Positions 55,154-63,502 of a stretch of DNA of 64,000 nucleotides are shown here, piece by piece. The DNA is from Chelativorans petroleitrophicus (GTDB lineage Bacteria; Pseudomonadota; Alphaproteobacteria; Rhizobiales; Rhizobiaceae). Each line of letters starts with the position of its first letter. Position 1 is the first letter of the stretch. The stretch lies in contig NZ_JAODNV010000010.1 of the NCBI RefSeq assembly GCF_025398195.1, positions 124,001 through 188,000 of the forward strand, given 5' to 3'. Below the pieces are notes generated by a model. The model did not search any database. It worked only from the letters and a program-made list of their open reading frames with translations, and was not told the origin of the DNA. The position numbers were made by a program, and so were the translations under genes.

Positions 55154-55288
55154 TCAGACGAGCATACCGAGGCGCAAGGCGGTGAGCGCCCCGGTCTCGC
55201 CGGGCATTGTCCGTTCGAGCCGTTCCCGGTCTCGCATCGAAGGGGCGCCCGTATCGCGGACCCGGCGGAAGATGCGGAGGCGTTTCAT
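55154..55288 (-). CDS. possible 44-residue basic protein
   Basis: The ATG at 55288 has GGAG with a six-nt gap. The peptide MKRLRIFRRVRDTGAPSMRD continues RERLERTMPGETGALTALRL and ends GMLV. It is highly charged with a hydrophobic end. I recognise no family. It lies just upstream of the GlxA-type regulator on the same strand. Confidence 0.35.
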   Translation of the reverse strand: MKRLRIFRRVRDTGAPSMRDRERLERTMPGETGALTALRLGMLV

Positions 55289-55560
55289 GTTCTGCTCCAT
55301 CAATAACATTGAGCGCGCGACGGGGAACGTAGCGTGCTTGGCCGCCTTCTATGCCTTCTCAAGGGGCACGACCGCCTTAAAACCGAAGCGGGCCATAGGA
55401 AATGCGACACGTCCGCGGGGTTTCACTGTCCCGCCCGGCTGGCGCTCCGCGGCTGCGGAAGACGACGCCCGGTGAGCGCCTGCTCGTTGATTTTATCGAA
55501 CTCGCGCAAGAAGCTGCGCAATGCTTTCAGATACTTCATCTCCAAGTTTCTCCAGAGATG

Positions 55561-55752
55561 TCACCAGCGCCGCTCGAACAGGGAATCGTGCGGACGTGCA
55601 TATCCCGGCTGATCCGGGGACTGGGCACGGCGCCAGCCGATGTCCTTCTGAATCTCCAGCGGCAGGCTGCTGATGTAGCGTTCTGTGCGCCGGCGCTCCC
55701 ACTGGGCAACGCGGCTGTGCAGATAGTTCCTGATCGCGGTGCGGATGGACAT
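55561..55752 (-). CDS. DUF1127-family small protein
   Basis: This 63-residue protein has the DUF1127 core: AIRNYLHSRVAQWERRRTER, then YISSLPLEIQKDIGW. Family members are short Arg-rich proteins of alphaproteobacteria, some implicated in RNA turnover and phosphate or carbon physiology. AAGGAG lies nine nt before the ATG. It is divergent from a LysR gene across 115 bp. Confidence 0.8.
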   Translation of the reverse strand: MSIRTAIRNYLHSRVAQWERRRTERYISSLPLEIQKDIGWRRAQSPDQPGYARPHDSLFERRW

Positions 55753-55806
55753 GGGCCTTCTCCTTGGCTGATCGCAGTTCCGATTTCGCATTGACTATGG
55801 TGCCGT

Positions 55807-55819
55807 ATTGGTTTTCAAT
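55807..55819. promoter_or_regulatory. LysR-type box between DUF1127 and lysR genes
   Basis: ATTG (55807-55810), five bases, CAAT (55816-55819) is a perfect dyad with the T-N11-A spacing typical of LysR-type sites. It lies in the divergent promoter region and is a plausible self-regulatory site. Confidence 0.4.
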
Positions 55820-55867
55820 CAAACGAAATGAAATGACACTTTAGATCAGCAAAATTGAAGGTACGCT

Positions 55868-56767
55868 ATGAACGCCCCGCTCAACCACCCGCTCCCTCTG
55901 CTTGAGCTGGATGTGCTGCGCACATTCGTGGCCATTGCGGAGACGGGAAGCTTCACGGCCGCGGCCAATGCGGTTTTCCGCACGCCCTCGGCGGTTTCGA
56001 TGCAGATCAAGAAGCTTGAGGATCAGCTCGGGCGGGCGGTTTTCTCGCGCGACGCGCGTTCGGTCACGCTGACGGCCGACGGGGAGATGCTGCTCACCTT
56101 TGCCCGGCGTCTGCTGGCGCTCAACCGCGAGGCGGTGTCGAAATTTGTGGCGCCCAGCATCAGCGGCATTGTGCGGCTTGGCTCACCGGACGATTTCGGC
56201 GAGCGGGTGCTGCCTAGCGTGCTGAAGCGCTTTGCGCAGTCGCATCCGGCCGTGGCTGTGGATGTTACGATCGACGTGAGCACCAATTTAAGAAAGCGCA
56301 TGGCTGCGCGGCAGCTCGACATTACGTTGATCACTTGCACCGATGCGAAAATGGAGACCGGCGTCGAGATTCTGCTCAGCGAGCCCATCGTGTGGGCCGG
56401 GGCGAGGGGAGGCTGCGCCCATCTGCGTGAACCCCTGCCGGTTTCCATCTGGGAGGAGGGATGCGCCTGGCGCTCGGCCGCGCTTGCCGCACTGGGCGAA
56501 CAGGGGCGCAGCTATCGCATCGCCTATATGAGCGCGCACACGGCGGGCCAGCGGGCGGCGATCCTGGCTGATCTTGCGATCGCGCCGCTGCCCAAATCCT
56601 TCATCGGCGGGGACCTTGTGGAGCTGGGCGAGAATGACGGTCTGCCGCCGATGGGCAATTATCACATCGGCATGATCGTCACGCCTGACGCGTCCGCGCC
56701 GGTGCGGGCCGCCGCCGACCATATTCGCGCGACCTTCGAGCTCTTTCACGAGACGGGACACTTTTAA
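55868..56767 (+). CDS. LysR-family transcriptional regulator
   Basis: This 299-residue regulator has an N-terminal winged HTH (LDVLRTFVAIAETGSFTAAA, then NAVFRTPSAVSMQIKKLEDQ). A periplasmic-binding-like effector domain follows (GIVRLGSPDDFGERVLPSVL). The effector is unknown. It is divergent from the DUF1127 gene, which may be its target. Confidence 0.93.
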   Translation: MNAPLNHPLPLLELDVLRTFVAIAETGSFTAAANAVFRTPSAVSMQIKKLEDQLGRAVFSRDARSVTLTADGEMLLTFARRLLALNREAVSKFVAPSISGIVRLGSPDDFGERVLPSVLKRFAQSHPAVAVDVTIDVSTNLRKRMAARQLDITLITCTDAKMETGVEILLSEPIVWAGARGGCAHLREPLPVSIWEEGCAWRSAALAALGEQGRSYRIAYMSAHTAGQRAAILADLAIAPLPKSFIGGDLVELGENDGLPPMGNYHIGMIVTPDASAPVRAAADHIRATFELFHETGHF

Positions 56768-56854
56768 GGCAGCCGGAACCTTCGCGTCCCGTGCCGATTT
56801 TCGCAAGGCGGGCCGTCTGTCAGCCGACCCGCCTTTTGAACAGGGAGTAAGGCC

Positions 56855-57760
56855 ATGCAGGAGGAGCGCGAGACCGTTGCCGGCATCTCCCTTTCGAACC
56901 CGGGCAAGATGCTGTTCGAAGCGCAGGGGCTCACGAAGCGCGACATCGCCCATCACTATGTCCGCGTGGCCGAGCGGATGCTTCCGGACATCAGGAACCG
57001 GCTCATCAGCCTTGTGCGATGCCCGGAAGGCAGCACCCGGGAGTGCTTTTTCCAGAAGCATGCGGGCAGGGGCTTTCCCGAAGCAATCAAGCGGCGGGAC
57101 ATCATCGAGAACGATGGCGACAAGGCCGAATATCTCTTCGTCAGCGATCTGAAGGGCATCATCGCGGCCGTACAGATGAACACGCTCGAGTTTCATATCT
57201 GGGGCTCGCGCGTCGACGCTCTGGAGCAGCCGGACCGACTGGTCTTCGATCTGGATCCGGACGAGGGCGTGAGCTTTGCGGATCTGCGTCAGGCCTGTTT
57301 CGATCTGCGCGATCGGCTGGCGGCGGCGGGACTTAATACACTGCCTCTCGTTACCGGCGGCAAGGGCGTGCATGTGGTGGCGCCGCTCAACCGGCGTGCC
57401 AAGTGGCCCGAGGTGAAGGCATTTGCCCGCGCGATCGCCGAGCGCATGAGCGAGGAAGAACCGGAACGGTTTCTCTCTCAGGCCTCCAAGGCAAAGCGCA
57501 AGAACCGCATCTTTATCGACTGGCTGAGGAACGAGCGCGGGGCCACGGCCATCGCGCCCTATTCGACGCGGGCGAGGCCCGGCGCCCCCATCGCCACGCC
57601 CGTATCCTGGAACGAACTCGCCCGGCTTGAGGCGGCGAACACCTTCCGGATCGGCGATATGGACAAGCGGCTGCGCGAGCCGGACCCCTGGGCCGAAGCC
57701 TCCGCCTGGCGGCAGTCGATTACGAGGAAGATGCTGGAAAGGGCGGGTGTGGCGGCGTGA
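56855..57760 (+). CDS. stand-alone LigD-type polymerase/primase (Prim-PolD)
   Basis: This 301-residue protein corresponds to the polymerase module of the NHEJ ligase LigD. It has the metal-binding pair Asp132/Asp134 in VFDLDPDEG, TGGKGVHVVAPL with His173, and the third Asp222 in IFIDWLRN. The phosphate-binding Lys68-His69 is in FFQKHAGR. No ligase or nuclease domain is attached and no ku gene is within the window. It probably works with a Ku/ligase encoded elsewhere or in single-strand-break or gap repair. Confidence 0.9.
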   Translation: MQEERETVAGISLSNPGKMLFEAQGLTKRDIAHHYVRVAERMLPDIRNRLISLVRCPEGSTRECFFQKHAGRGFPEAIKRRDIIENDGDKAEYLFVSDLKGIIAAVQMNTLEFHIWGSRVDALEQPDRLVFDLDPDEGVSFADLRQACFDLRDRLAAAGLNTLPLVTGGKGVHVVAPLNRRAKWPEVKAFARAIAERMSEEEPERFLSQASKAKRKNRIFIDWLRNERGATAIAPYSTRARPGAPIATPVSWNELARLEAANTFRIGDMDKRLREPDPWAEASAWRQSITRKMLERAGVAA

Positions 57761-57898
57761 ATGCTACCGATCCGCCACTGCGGGGACGCTGGCTACAGCC
57801 GGTGCGGAACAACTTTTCATTCAAAGAAACAATAACGAAATTCCTCCGCGGGAGGCCATAGAGATGCCGTCAGAAATCAGAAGAGGAAATCTCACAGA

Positions 57899-58338
57899 AT
57901 GGGTAATACCACATCCTCGAATGGAATCGGTCGGCATGGCTACACGCCTCCCACTCCGCCTCGTCGCGAGGAGGAAATAGACAGATCGAGATACAGCGGC
58001 AGGGTGGTCAGCTCCTCGTCCTTCTGCCCAATCCTTACGCACCGAACGATCCCCGGGCATACATCCGCGTTGATCCGCTGCCATCCTACGAGCAGCTGTT
58101 TTCGAATGCGCCTCCACCATACGGTGCCCGTGGTGATCGCCGTGCTGGTGGGCGTCATCAGGATGCTCCGCCGCCCTACAGCGCTATTGCTGGCAATCCC
58201 GGCGTCGCGCCGCCGCCGTACAGCGCGGGGATGCGCCAGTCCGACAACGGGCTTGCTTCCCGGTCACAGAACCCCTGGGAGGTACGTTCCGACCAGCGGG
58301 ACGGCAATAATGCCTCGCTGCGGGAGTCCCGCATCTGA
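57899..58338 (+). pseudogene. frame-disrupted gene for a PPPY-repeat protein of unknown function
   Basis: From ATG 57899 one frame reads MGNTTSSNGIGRHGYTPPTP then PRREEEID. Near 57980 the plausible coding text continues in the next frame: QLLVLLPNPYAPNDPRAYIR, VDPLPSYEQLFSNAPPPYG, DAPPPYSAIAG, VAPPPYSAG and a polar tail ending RESRI at TGA 58336-58338. The three PPPY units use different synonymous codons, which argues for selection on protein. The second frame has no usable start codon before 58230, so either a real frameshift mutation, a sequencing error or programmed shifting is involved. PPxY motifs bind WW domains in eukaryotes; a role in host interaction is speculation. Confidence 0.4.
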
Positions 58339-58364
58339 CGCTCCCTCCTGTTTGGGACTGGGTT

Positions 58365-58389
58365 AGCGGGCGATGGGATACCGCCCGCT
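58365..58389. repeat. eight-bp inverted repeat after the PPPY-protein gene
   Basis: AGCGGGCG (58365-58372) and CGCCCGCT (58382-58389) are perfect complements around nine bases. No T-run follows. It separates the PPPY gene from the convergent corrinoid-activator gene and may end transcripts. Confidence 0.4.
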
Positions 58390-58492
58390 GCACCGGCCTG
58401 GAAATGAGGCCGTTCTGGAAAGTGGGAGGCTGGCATCCGTCCGGTCCTTCCGGGCTGCTGAAAGACCGAAGCACCTCGGGGCTTAGATGTCT

Positions 58493-60553
58493 TCAACGCT
58501 TGCGCCTGGCTTCCCGCTCCTCGCGCGAGCGGCGGCGTGGGGCCTCTGTGCCGCCCTCTGCCAGAACCTTCCGCGGCGGAAGCTGCACCTGCTCGGCGAG
58601 CTTCGGGTAGGGGTCCACCTTGTTCGGCAGCGCCATGGCGTGGACGAAGTGCTCCTGGAACTTCGGCTCCAGCGCCGTCTCGATCTTTTCGATCTTCCGC
58701 ACCGTCTCCTCGATCTCGCGCCGGTAGCGCCGGTTGAGCAGCGCCATTCGCGCGCCGGTGCCGGCGGCGTTGCCGACGGCGGAGACGTTTTCCAGCTCAC
58801 AGTCGGGAATGAGGCCGAGCACCATCGCATAGGTCGGGTCGATGAAGGAGCCGAAGGCGCCGGCGAAGCGGATCGCGTCGACGGTCTCCACGCCCTGCTT
58901 TTCCATGAGCAGCTTGGTACCGGCATAAAGGGCCGCCTTGGCGAGCTGGATGGCGCGCACGTCGTTCTGCGTGACCGTGATGCGCGGCTCCCCGTCGTGA
59001 AGCAGGTAGGAGAAGGTGCGGCCCTGGCCGATGATGCGCGAGCTTCGCGCGGCAAGCGAACCGTCGATCACCCCGTCCTCGGAGATGATGCCGGAAAGAT
59101 ACATCTCGGCGATTACCTCGATGATGCCCGAGCCGCATATGCCGGTCACGCCCGTGGCGGCTACGGCTTCCTTAAAGCCCGGTTCGTCCGACCACAGCTC
59201 CGAGCCGATGACACGGAAGCGGGGCTCCAGCGTTTGGCGGTCGATGCGCACGCGCTCGATGGCGCCCGGCGCGGCGCGCTGGCCCGACGAGATTTCCGCG
59301 CCCTCGAAGGCGGGGCCGGTGGGCGAGGAGGCGGCCACCAGCCGCTTGCGGTTGCCAAGCACGATCTCGGCGTTGGTGCCGACATCGACCACGAGCATCA
59401 TCTGGTCCTGCCGGTGCGGCCCTTCCGAAAGCGTGACAGCCGCCGCATCCGCGCCCACATGGCCTGCGATGCAGGGCAGCACATAAAGCCGCGCGCCGGG
59501 ATTGAGGCCGAGGCGCAGGTCGTGCGCATGCGCCTTCACCGCGCCGGAAACGGCAAGCGCGAAAGGCGCCCCGCCCAGTTCTGTCGGGTCTATACCGAGG
59601 AAAAGGTGGTGCATGATCGGGTTGGCCACGAAGACGGCATCGAGAATGTCCGTGCGCGCCACGCCGCTTTCGACTGTCACCTTGTCGATGAGCTTGGAAA
59701 TCTCCTGCCGCACCGCCCGCGTCATGGCGATCCGGCCGTCCGGGTTCATCATCACATAGGAGACGCGGCTCATCAGGTCTTCGCCGAAGCGGATCTGCGG
59801 GTTGGACGCCCCGGCGGACGCCACGACCCGGCCGGACAGCAGCGAGACCAGATGCATGGCGATGGTCGTGGAGCCGATGTCGCAGGCGATCCCGTAGGCC
59901 TCGTTCTTGAGGCCCGGCCAGAGCGCGATGATGCGTGCCGCGTCCTCCTCCTCGTCATGGTGGATGGCCGCCGTGACGGCCCACTTGCCCTCCCGCAGAA
60001 TCTTCTGAACATCGCCCAAAATGTGAAAATCCGCTTCCAGGCGTCTGTAGCCCCAGTCTTTTTGAAGCTGAGCCTTGAGCCGGTCGAGATCGCCCAGCGG
60101 CTTGTGCATGTCGGGCTCGGGCACCTCGACATAGCACAGATGCACGGCCGGATGCCGCTCGATGACGCGGTTGTCGGCGTCCTTGCGCACCACCTGCGCG
60201 TTGATCACCGCGTCCTGCGGCACGTCGATGACGAGGTCTCCCTCGATCGTCGCCGAGCAGGAGAGGCGCCGGCCGGCGGGCAACTCGCGCTTTTCGGCAT
60301 ACTGTGCCTCCTTCGGGCCGACGGGGGAGATATGCGCGTTGGACGAGGTGATCTTGTGTTTGGCGAAATGGCCTTCCTGCACCTCGATTTGGCAGCGCCC
60401 GCAGGTGGCCCGTCCGCCACACACGCTTTCCACATAGACGCCGAGCTGGCGCGCGGCGTCGAGCACGGTCGTGCCTTTGGGAAAGCGCCCGCGCTTGCCC
60501 GAAGGCATGAAGAGGACCAGCGGATGGTCCGTGATGTCGGGCGGCGCGTTCAT
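58493..60553 (-). CDS. RACo-type corrinoid activation protein (ferredoxin + ASKHA ATPase, DUF4445)
   Basis: This 686-residue protein has an N-terminal [2Fe-2S] ferredoxin domain with Cys45, Cys51, Cys54 and Cys99 (CGGRATCGRC... LSCSA). Linker and middle domains precede a C-terminal ASKHA-type ATPase (YGIACDIGSTTIAMHLVSLL; MMLVVDVGTNAEIVLGNRKR; TGICGSGIIEVIAEMYLSGI). This is the layout of RACo/RamA-like proteins, which use ATP and low-potential electrons to reduce inactive Co(II) corrinoid back to Co(I). The last 30 residues are Arg/Glu-rich. The ATG at 60553 gives the family N-terminus. It lies 84 nt after the methyltransferase gene. Confidence 0.9.
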   Translation of the reverse strand: MNAPPDITDHPLVLFMPSGKRGRFPKGTTVLDAARQLGVYVESVCGGRATCGRCQIEVQEGHFAKHKITSSNAHISPVGPKEAQYAEKRELPAGRRLSCSATIEGDLVIDVPQDAVINAQVVRKDADNRVIERHPAVHLCYVEVPEPDMHKPLGDLDRLKAQLQKDWGYRRLEADFHILGDVQKILREGKWAVTAAIHHDEEEDAARIIALWPGLKNEAYGIACDIGSTTIAMHLVSLLSGRVVASAGASNPQIRFGEDLMSRVSYVMMNPDGRIAMTRAVRQEISKLIDKVTVESGVARTDILDAVFVANPIMHHLFLGIDPTELGGAPFALAVSGAVKAHAHDLRLGLNPGARLYVLPCIAGHVGADAAAVTLSEGPHRQDQMMLVVDVGTNAEIVLGNRKRLVAASSPTGPAFEGAEISSGQRAAPGAIERVRIDRQTLEPRFRVIGSELWSDEPGFKEAVAATGVTGICGSGIIEVIAEMYLSGIISEDGVIDGSLAARSSRIIGQGRTFSYLLHDGEPRITVTQNDVRAIQLAKAALYAGTKLLMEKQGVETVDAIRFAGAFGSFIDPTYAMVLGLIPDCELENVSAVGNAAGTGARMALLNRRYRREIEETVRKIEKIETALEPKFQEHFVHAMALPNKVDPYPKLAEQVQLPPRKVLAEGGTEAPRRRSREEREARRKR

Positions 60554-60637
60554 GGGAGAAGGAACTCCTGACAATCGCGAAGGATCGAGTCGACCGTACC
60601 GTGACAGAGCACTATCCCCTCCCGGCAGGTTCCCGTT

Positions 60638-61621
60638 TCACCCCCGCCCCATCCTTGCCATGCGGGCTTCGCGGCCGCCGCGGCGGCGGCCGGCGGGAGT
60701 GGCCGGGGCCTGGCCGTTGCCGTTCCCGGATTCCGCCGCCCCGGAGTTCCCCGCCTGCGCCGGCTGATAGTCGCGGTAGGTCATGATCCAGGTCTGGCAG
60801 TTCGCATCCGTGCCGTTCAGCACGTTGGCCGCGCGCACCATCTCCATCTCCTGCGGGCGGCAGGGGTTCATGATGGCGCTCGTCATGCCCGCCCCGATCA
60901 CCATGGGAATGAAGGCCGCATTGATGCCGTGGCGATGCGGCAGGCCGAAGGAGATGTTGGAAAGCCCGCAGGTGGTGTTAACCTTCAGTTCCTCGCGCAG
61001 GCGTCGTACGAGCGCGAAGACCTGCTTGCCCGCCGTTCCCATGGCGCCAACGGGCATGACGAGCGGATCGACAACGATGTCATGCGCGGGAATGCCATAG
61101 TCGGCCGCGCGCTGGACGATCTTCTTCGCCACCTCGAAGCGCACGTCCGGGTCTTCCGAAATGCCCGTTTCGTCATTGGAGATCGCCACCACCGGCACGT
61201 CGTATTTCTTCACCAGCGGCAGGATTTTTTCGAGCTTCTCCTCCTCGCCGGTCACGGAATTCACGAGCGGCCGGCCCTTGGCGACCTTCAGCGCCGCCTC
61301 GATGGCCGCGGAGACGGAGGAGTCGATCGACAGCGGCACATCCACCAGATCCTGCACGATCTGCACCGTCTGAACGAGAAGATCGGGCTCGGTGGCATTG
61401 GGATCGACCGCGGTTACGCCGGCGTTCACGTCCAGCATCGAGGCGCCGGCGGCGACCTGTTCCAGCGCGTCCTTCTTCACCGTCTCGAAATTGCCGGCCA
61501 CCATCTCGGCCGCCAGCTTCTTGCGGCCCGTCGGGTTGATGCGCTCGCCGATGACGCAGAAGGGCTGGTCGAAGCCGATCACGACTTCCCTGGTCGCCGA
61601 GGCGACAATGGTGCGGGTCAT
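60638..61621 (-). CDS. methyltetrahydrofolate:corrinoid methyltransferase-like protein (pterin-binding)
   Basis: This 327-residue TIM-barrel protein is of the pterin-binding family. It shows CVIGERINPTGRKKL, ASMLDVNAGVTAVDP, VPLSIDSSVSAAIEAAL, PLVNSVTGEEEKLEKILPLV and VPVVAISNDETGI. This set is shared by AcsE/MeTr, the MetH folate module and DHPS, and the 'INPTGRKK' version points to methyl-THF methyltransferases. It would move methyl groups between a corrinoid protein and THF. The C-terminal 45 residues are Gly/Arg-rich and variable. A perfect palindrome lies 15 bp upstream of its ATG. Confidence 0.88.
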   Translation of the reverse strand: MTRTIVASATREVVIGFDQPFCVIGERINPTGRKKLAAEMVAGNFETVKKDALEQVAAGASMLDVNAGVTAVDPNATEPDLLVQTVQIVQDLVDVPLSIDSSVSAAIEAALKVAKGRPLVNSVTGEEEKLEKILPLVKKYDVPVVAISNDETGISEDPDVRFEVAKKIVQRAADYGIPAHDIVVDPLVMPVGAMGTAGKQVFALVRRLREELKVNTTCGLSNISFGLPHRHGINAAFIPMVIGAGMTSAIMNPCRPQEMEMVRAANVLNGTDANCQTWIMTYRDYQPAQAGNSGAAESGNGNGQAPATPAGRRRGGREARMARMGRG

Positions 61622-61636
61622 TCACAGTCCTCCAAA

Positions 61637-61658
61637 GATATAAAGATTTCTTTATATC
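61637..61658. promoter_or_regulatory. perfect AT-rich palindrome upstream of the methyltransferase gene (ArsR/SahR-like operator)
   Basis: GATATAAAGA (61637-61646) and TCTTTATATC (61649-61658) are exact complements around TT, in otherwise GC-rich DNA. AT-rich ATAT...ATAT dyads of this kind are typical of ArsR-family operators. I recall similar sites for SahR, which controls methionine/SAH metabolism in Proteobacteria. The gene for a cognate regulator is not in the window. Confidence 0.65.
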
Positions 61659-61682
61659 GTTATCTCGTGTGTTTCAATGGTG

Positions 61683-61809
61683 GAATGGTGAATAGTGAGT
61701 GGTTCGAGGCGGTGCCGAATGTGAATCCGCAGAACGAGGCTCATTCAATGGCCACCGGGGCCCAGGACGGGCTGCCAGCCGCAGTCTCCATTCACAATTC
61801 ACCATTCAC
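61683..61809. repeat. imperfect 20-bp inverted repeat flanking the metF/methyltransferase gap
   Basis: GAATGGTGAATAGTGAGTGG (61683-61702) is inverted with two or three mismatches at about 61788-61809, where the right arm overlaps the stop codon of the MetF-like gene (61806-61808). The arms are built of repeated GTGAAT/ATGGTG units, a kind of short intergenic repeat. Confidence 0.45.
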
Positions 61810-62906
61810 TCTCCAGCCGCATCCTTCACCAGCTCCACTGGCTTCTCGTTCTGGCCTTCCAGAATATGTTCCAGCCGCTCGGCGACCACGGCATCGTCCG
61901 GTCCGGGCTCGCGTCTCCAGGGGCGGCGGCCTCTCAGCACGCCGGATTCGTGCACGATTTCCGCCACCAGCTCCTCCTGCCGGTAGGCCATCACATGGAT
62001 GCCGGAAATGCCCTCGATCTCCTTCACCTCGTTGATGATGTCGATGCAGAGCCGCTTGCCTTCCTTCTTCTGGTCCTGAGCGCCTTCGAGGCGGGCGATG
62101 ACCGAGTCGGGAATGTGCACGCCCGGCACGTTATTGCGGATCCAGCGCGCTGTTCTCGCCGAGGCGAGCGGGCCGACGCCGATGAGGATGAAGCATTTTT
62201 CGTGCAGCCCCATGTCGCGCACGCGCTTCATGTACTCCTTCAGCATCGGGACGTCGAAGCAGTACTGGCTCTGCACGAACTGCGCACCGGCCGCGATCTT
62301 CTTGGCCAGCCGATGTGGACGGAAATCATAAGGCGGCGCGAAGGGATTGATGGCTGCGCCGAGGAAAACCGCCGGCGGCGTGGTGAGCTTGCGGCCGGAG
62401 AGGAATCGCTCCTCGTCGCGCATGATGCGGATGGTTTCCAGCAGCGACATGGAGTCGAGATCGAAGACCGGCTTTGCGCCCGGCTGGTCGCCCGCCTGCA
62501 CCCCGTCACCCGTCAGGCATAATATGTTGCAGACGCCCATGGCTGCCGCCCCGAGCACGTCGCCCTGAATGGCGATGCGGTTGCGGTCGCGGCAGGCGAT
62601 CTGCATGATCGGCGCATAGCCCATGCGGGTGAGCAGCGCGCAGATGCCCATGGACGACATGTGGCAGTTGGCGCCCGAGGCATCGACGGCGTTGATGCCG
62701 TCCACCCAGCCGTCGAAGACGGCCGCGCGGTCATAGACATCCTGCGCGTTGGCGCTGTCGGGCGGGTTGAGCTCGGCGGTGACGGCGAACTCGCCGCGCC
62801 TGAGGATGCGCTCGAGCCGTCCGCGCGAGGAATGGCCGGGCAGGGGATCGAGCGGCAGGTGGACGCCGTGCGGATTTTCGTCGGGATGGGGCGGACGGCG
62901 TATCAT
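61806..62906 (-). CDS. methylenetetrahydrofolate reductase (MetF-like)
   Basis: This 366-residue TIM-barrel reductase starts at ATG 62906, which overlaps the upstream stop by four bases. Family segments include AVTAELNPPDSANAQDVYDR, CNILCLTGDGVQAGDQPGAK and SGRKLTTPPAVFLGAAINPF. GAQFVQSQYCFDVPMLKEYM and CFILIGVGPLASARTARWIR follow, with the catalytic Glu near the N-terminus. The 'NPP...' version and the adjacent MetV-like gene resemble the MetFV type of acetogens rather than E. coli MetF. It would interconvert methylene- and methyl-THF, linking corrinoid-derived methyl groups to the C1 pool. Confidence 0.9.
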   Translation of the reverse strand: MIRRPPHPDENPHGVHLPLDPLPGHSSRGRLERILRRGEFAVTAELNPPDSANAQDVYDRAAVFDGWVDGINAVDASGANCHMSSMGICALLTRMGYAPIMQIACRDRNRIAIQGDVLGAAAMGVCNILCLTGDGVQAGDQPGAKPVFDLDSMSLLETIRIMRDEERFLSGRKLTTPPAVFLGAAINPFAPPYDFRPHRLAKKIAAGAQFVQSQYCFDVPMLKEYMKRVRDMGLHEKCFILIGVGPLASARTARWIRNNVPGVHIPDSVIARLEGAQDQKKEGKRLCIDIINEVKEIEGISGIHVMAYRQEELVAEIVHESGVLRGRRPWRREPGPDDAVVAERLEHILEGQNEKPVELVKDAAGE

Positions 62907-63502
62907 GCGTTCTCCCTCTCCTTTTCGCGTTCGGCGGCGGCAAGCGCGGTGACGCGTAGCCAGGCCGAGGTCTCGCGCAGCGACTGGTCCACGGGTTTCT
63001 GCACGGCAAGGATCGCATCGCCGTTCCGCATACGCCGCGATCCCTCCCAGGCCTTCACCCACACGCAGGGCATGTCCGGCTCCACCTCGCAGTTCCCGTT
63101 GGCGCGCACGCCACCGCAGGGGCCGTTTCTGAGCTGCTTCGGGCAGTTCATGGGGCAGGACATGCCGGTGGAGGAAAGAATGCACTGGCCGCACATGCGG
63201 CAGTCGAACATGAAGCCCTTCACGCGCTTTTCGACGAACTTCACCGGCTTTTCGGCGCGGGCGTAGCCCACCGCGTTCCAGACCGGATGCAGCGCCAGAA
63301 AGACGTCGGCAAAACGGGCGTAGAACCATTCCAGGAAGCGGGCGTGCCGCACCGACCACAGCCGCATGGTATAGCGGCGCTGCACACGCCGCTGCGGCGA
63401 AACGTCGGCCGGGTGATAGGCCGTCCTGTCGCGCTCCCGGCGCACCAGGCTCGCCTGGGTCAGGCGCGTTTCGCCCTTCTGGGAAGGATTACTTTTCGGC
63501 AT
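62903..63502 (-). CDS. MetV-like methylene-THF reductase C-terminal-domain protein (eight-cysteine)
   Basis: This 199-residue protein has a Cys-rich centre, CRMCGQCILSSTGMSCPMNC followed by PKQLRNGPCGG, NCEV and PCVW. Cysteines lie at 101, 104, 107, 116, 120, 129, 138 and 146. The C-terminal domain family of MTHFR (MetV) binds zinc and/or Fe-S clusters and activates MetF in acetogens. The VRHARFLEWFYARFADVFL segment precedes it. It overlaps the upstream gene by 14 nt and the MetF-like gene by four, so the three genes form one unit. A later start at 63367 is possible. Confidence 0.85.
   Translation of the reverse strand: MPKSNPSQKGETRLTQASLVRRERDRTAYHPADVSPQRRVQRRYTMRLWSVRHARFLEWFYARFADVFLALHPVWNAVGYARAEKPVKFVEKRVKGFMFDCRMCGQCILSSTGMSCPMNCPKQLRNGPCGGVRANGNCEVEPDMPCVWVKAWEGSRRMRNGDAILAVQKPVDQSLRETSAWLRVTALAAAEREKERENA

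Noticed and set aside
57806-57835. GGAAC as an EcfG -35 upstream of the PPPY gene
   Set aside because: No CGTT-like -10 occurs 16-17 bases downstream (the sequence is AAAC).
58487-60571. A 694-codon open frame on the plus strand opposite the corrinoid activator
   Set aside because: The opposite strand codes a full ferredoxin-ASKHA protein with all motifs. The plus frame has no recognisable domain.
62907-63359. N-terminal extension of the MetF-like frame
   Set aside because: It lies out of frame over the MetV-like gene, is Arg-rich and has no family resemblance; ATG 62906 with the ATGA overlap fits far better.
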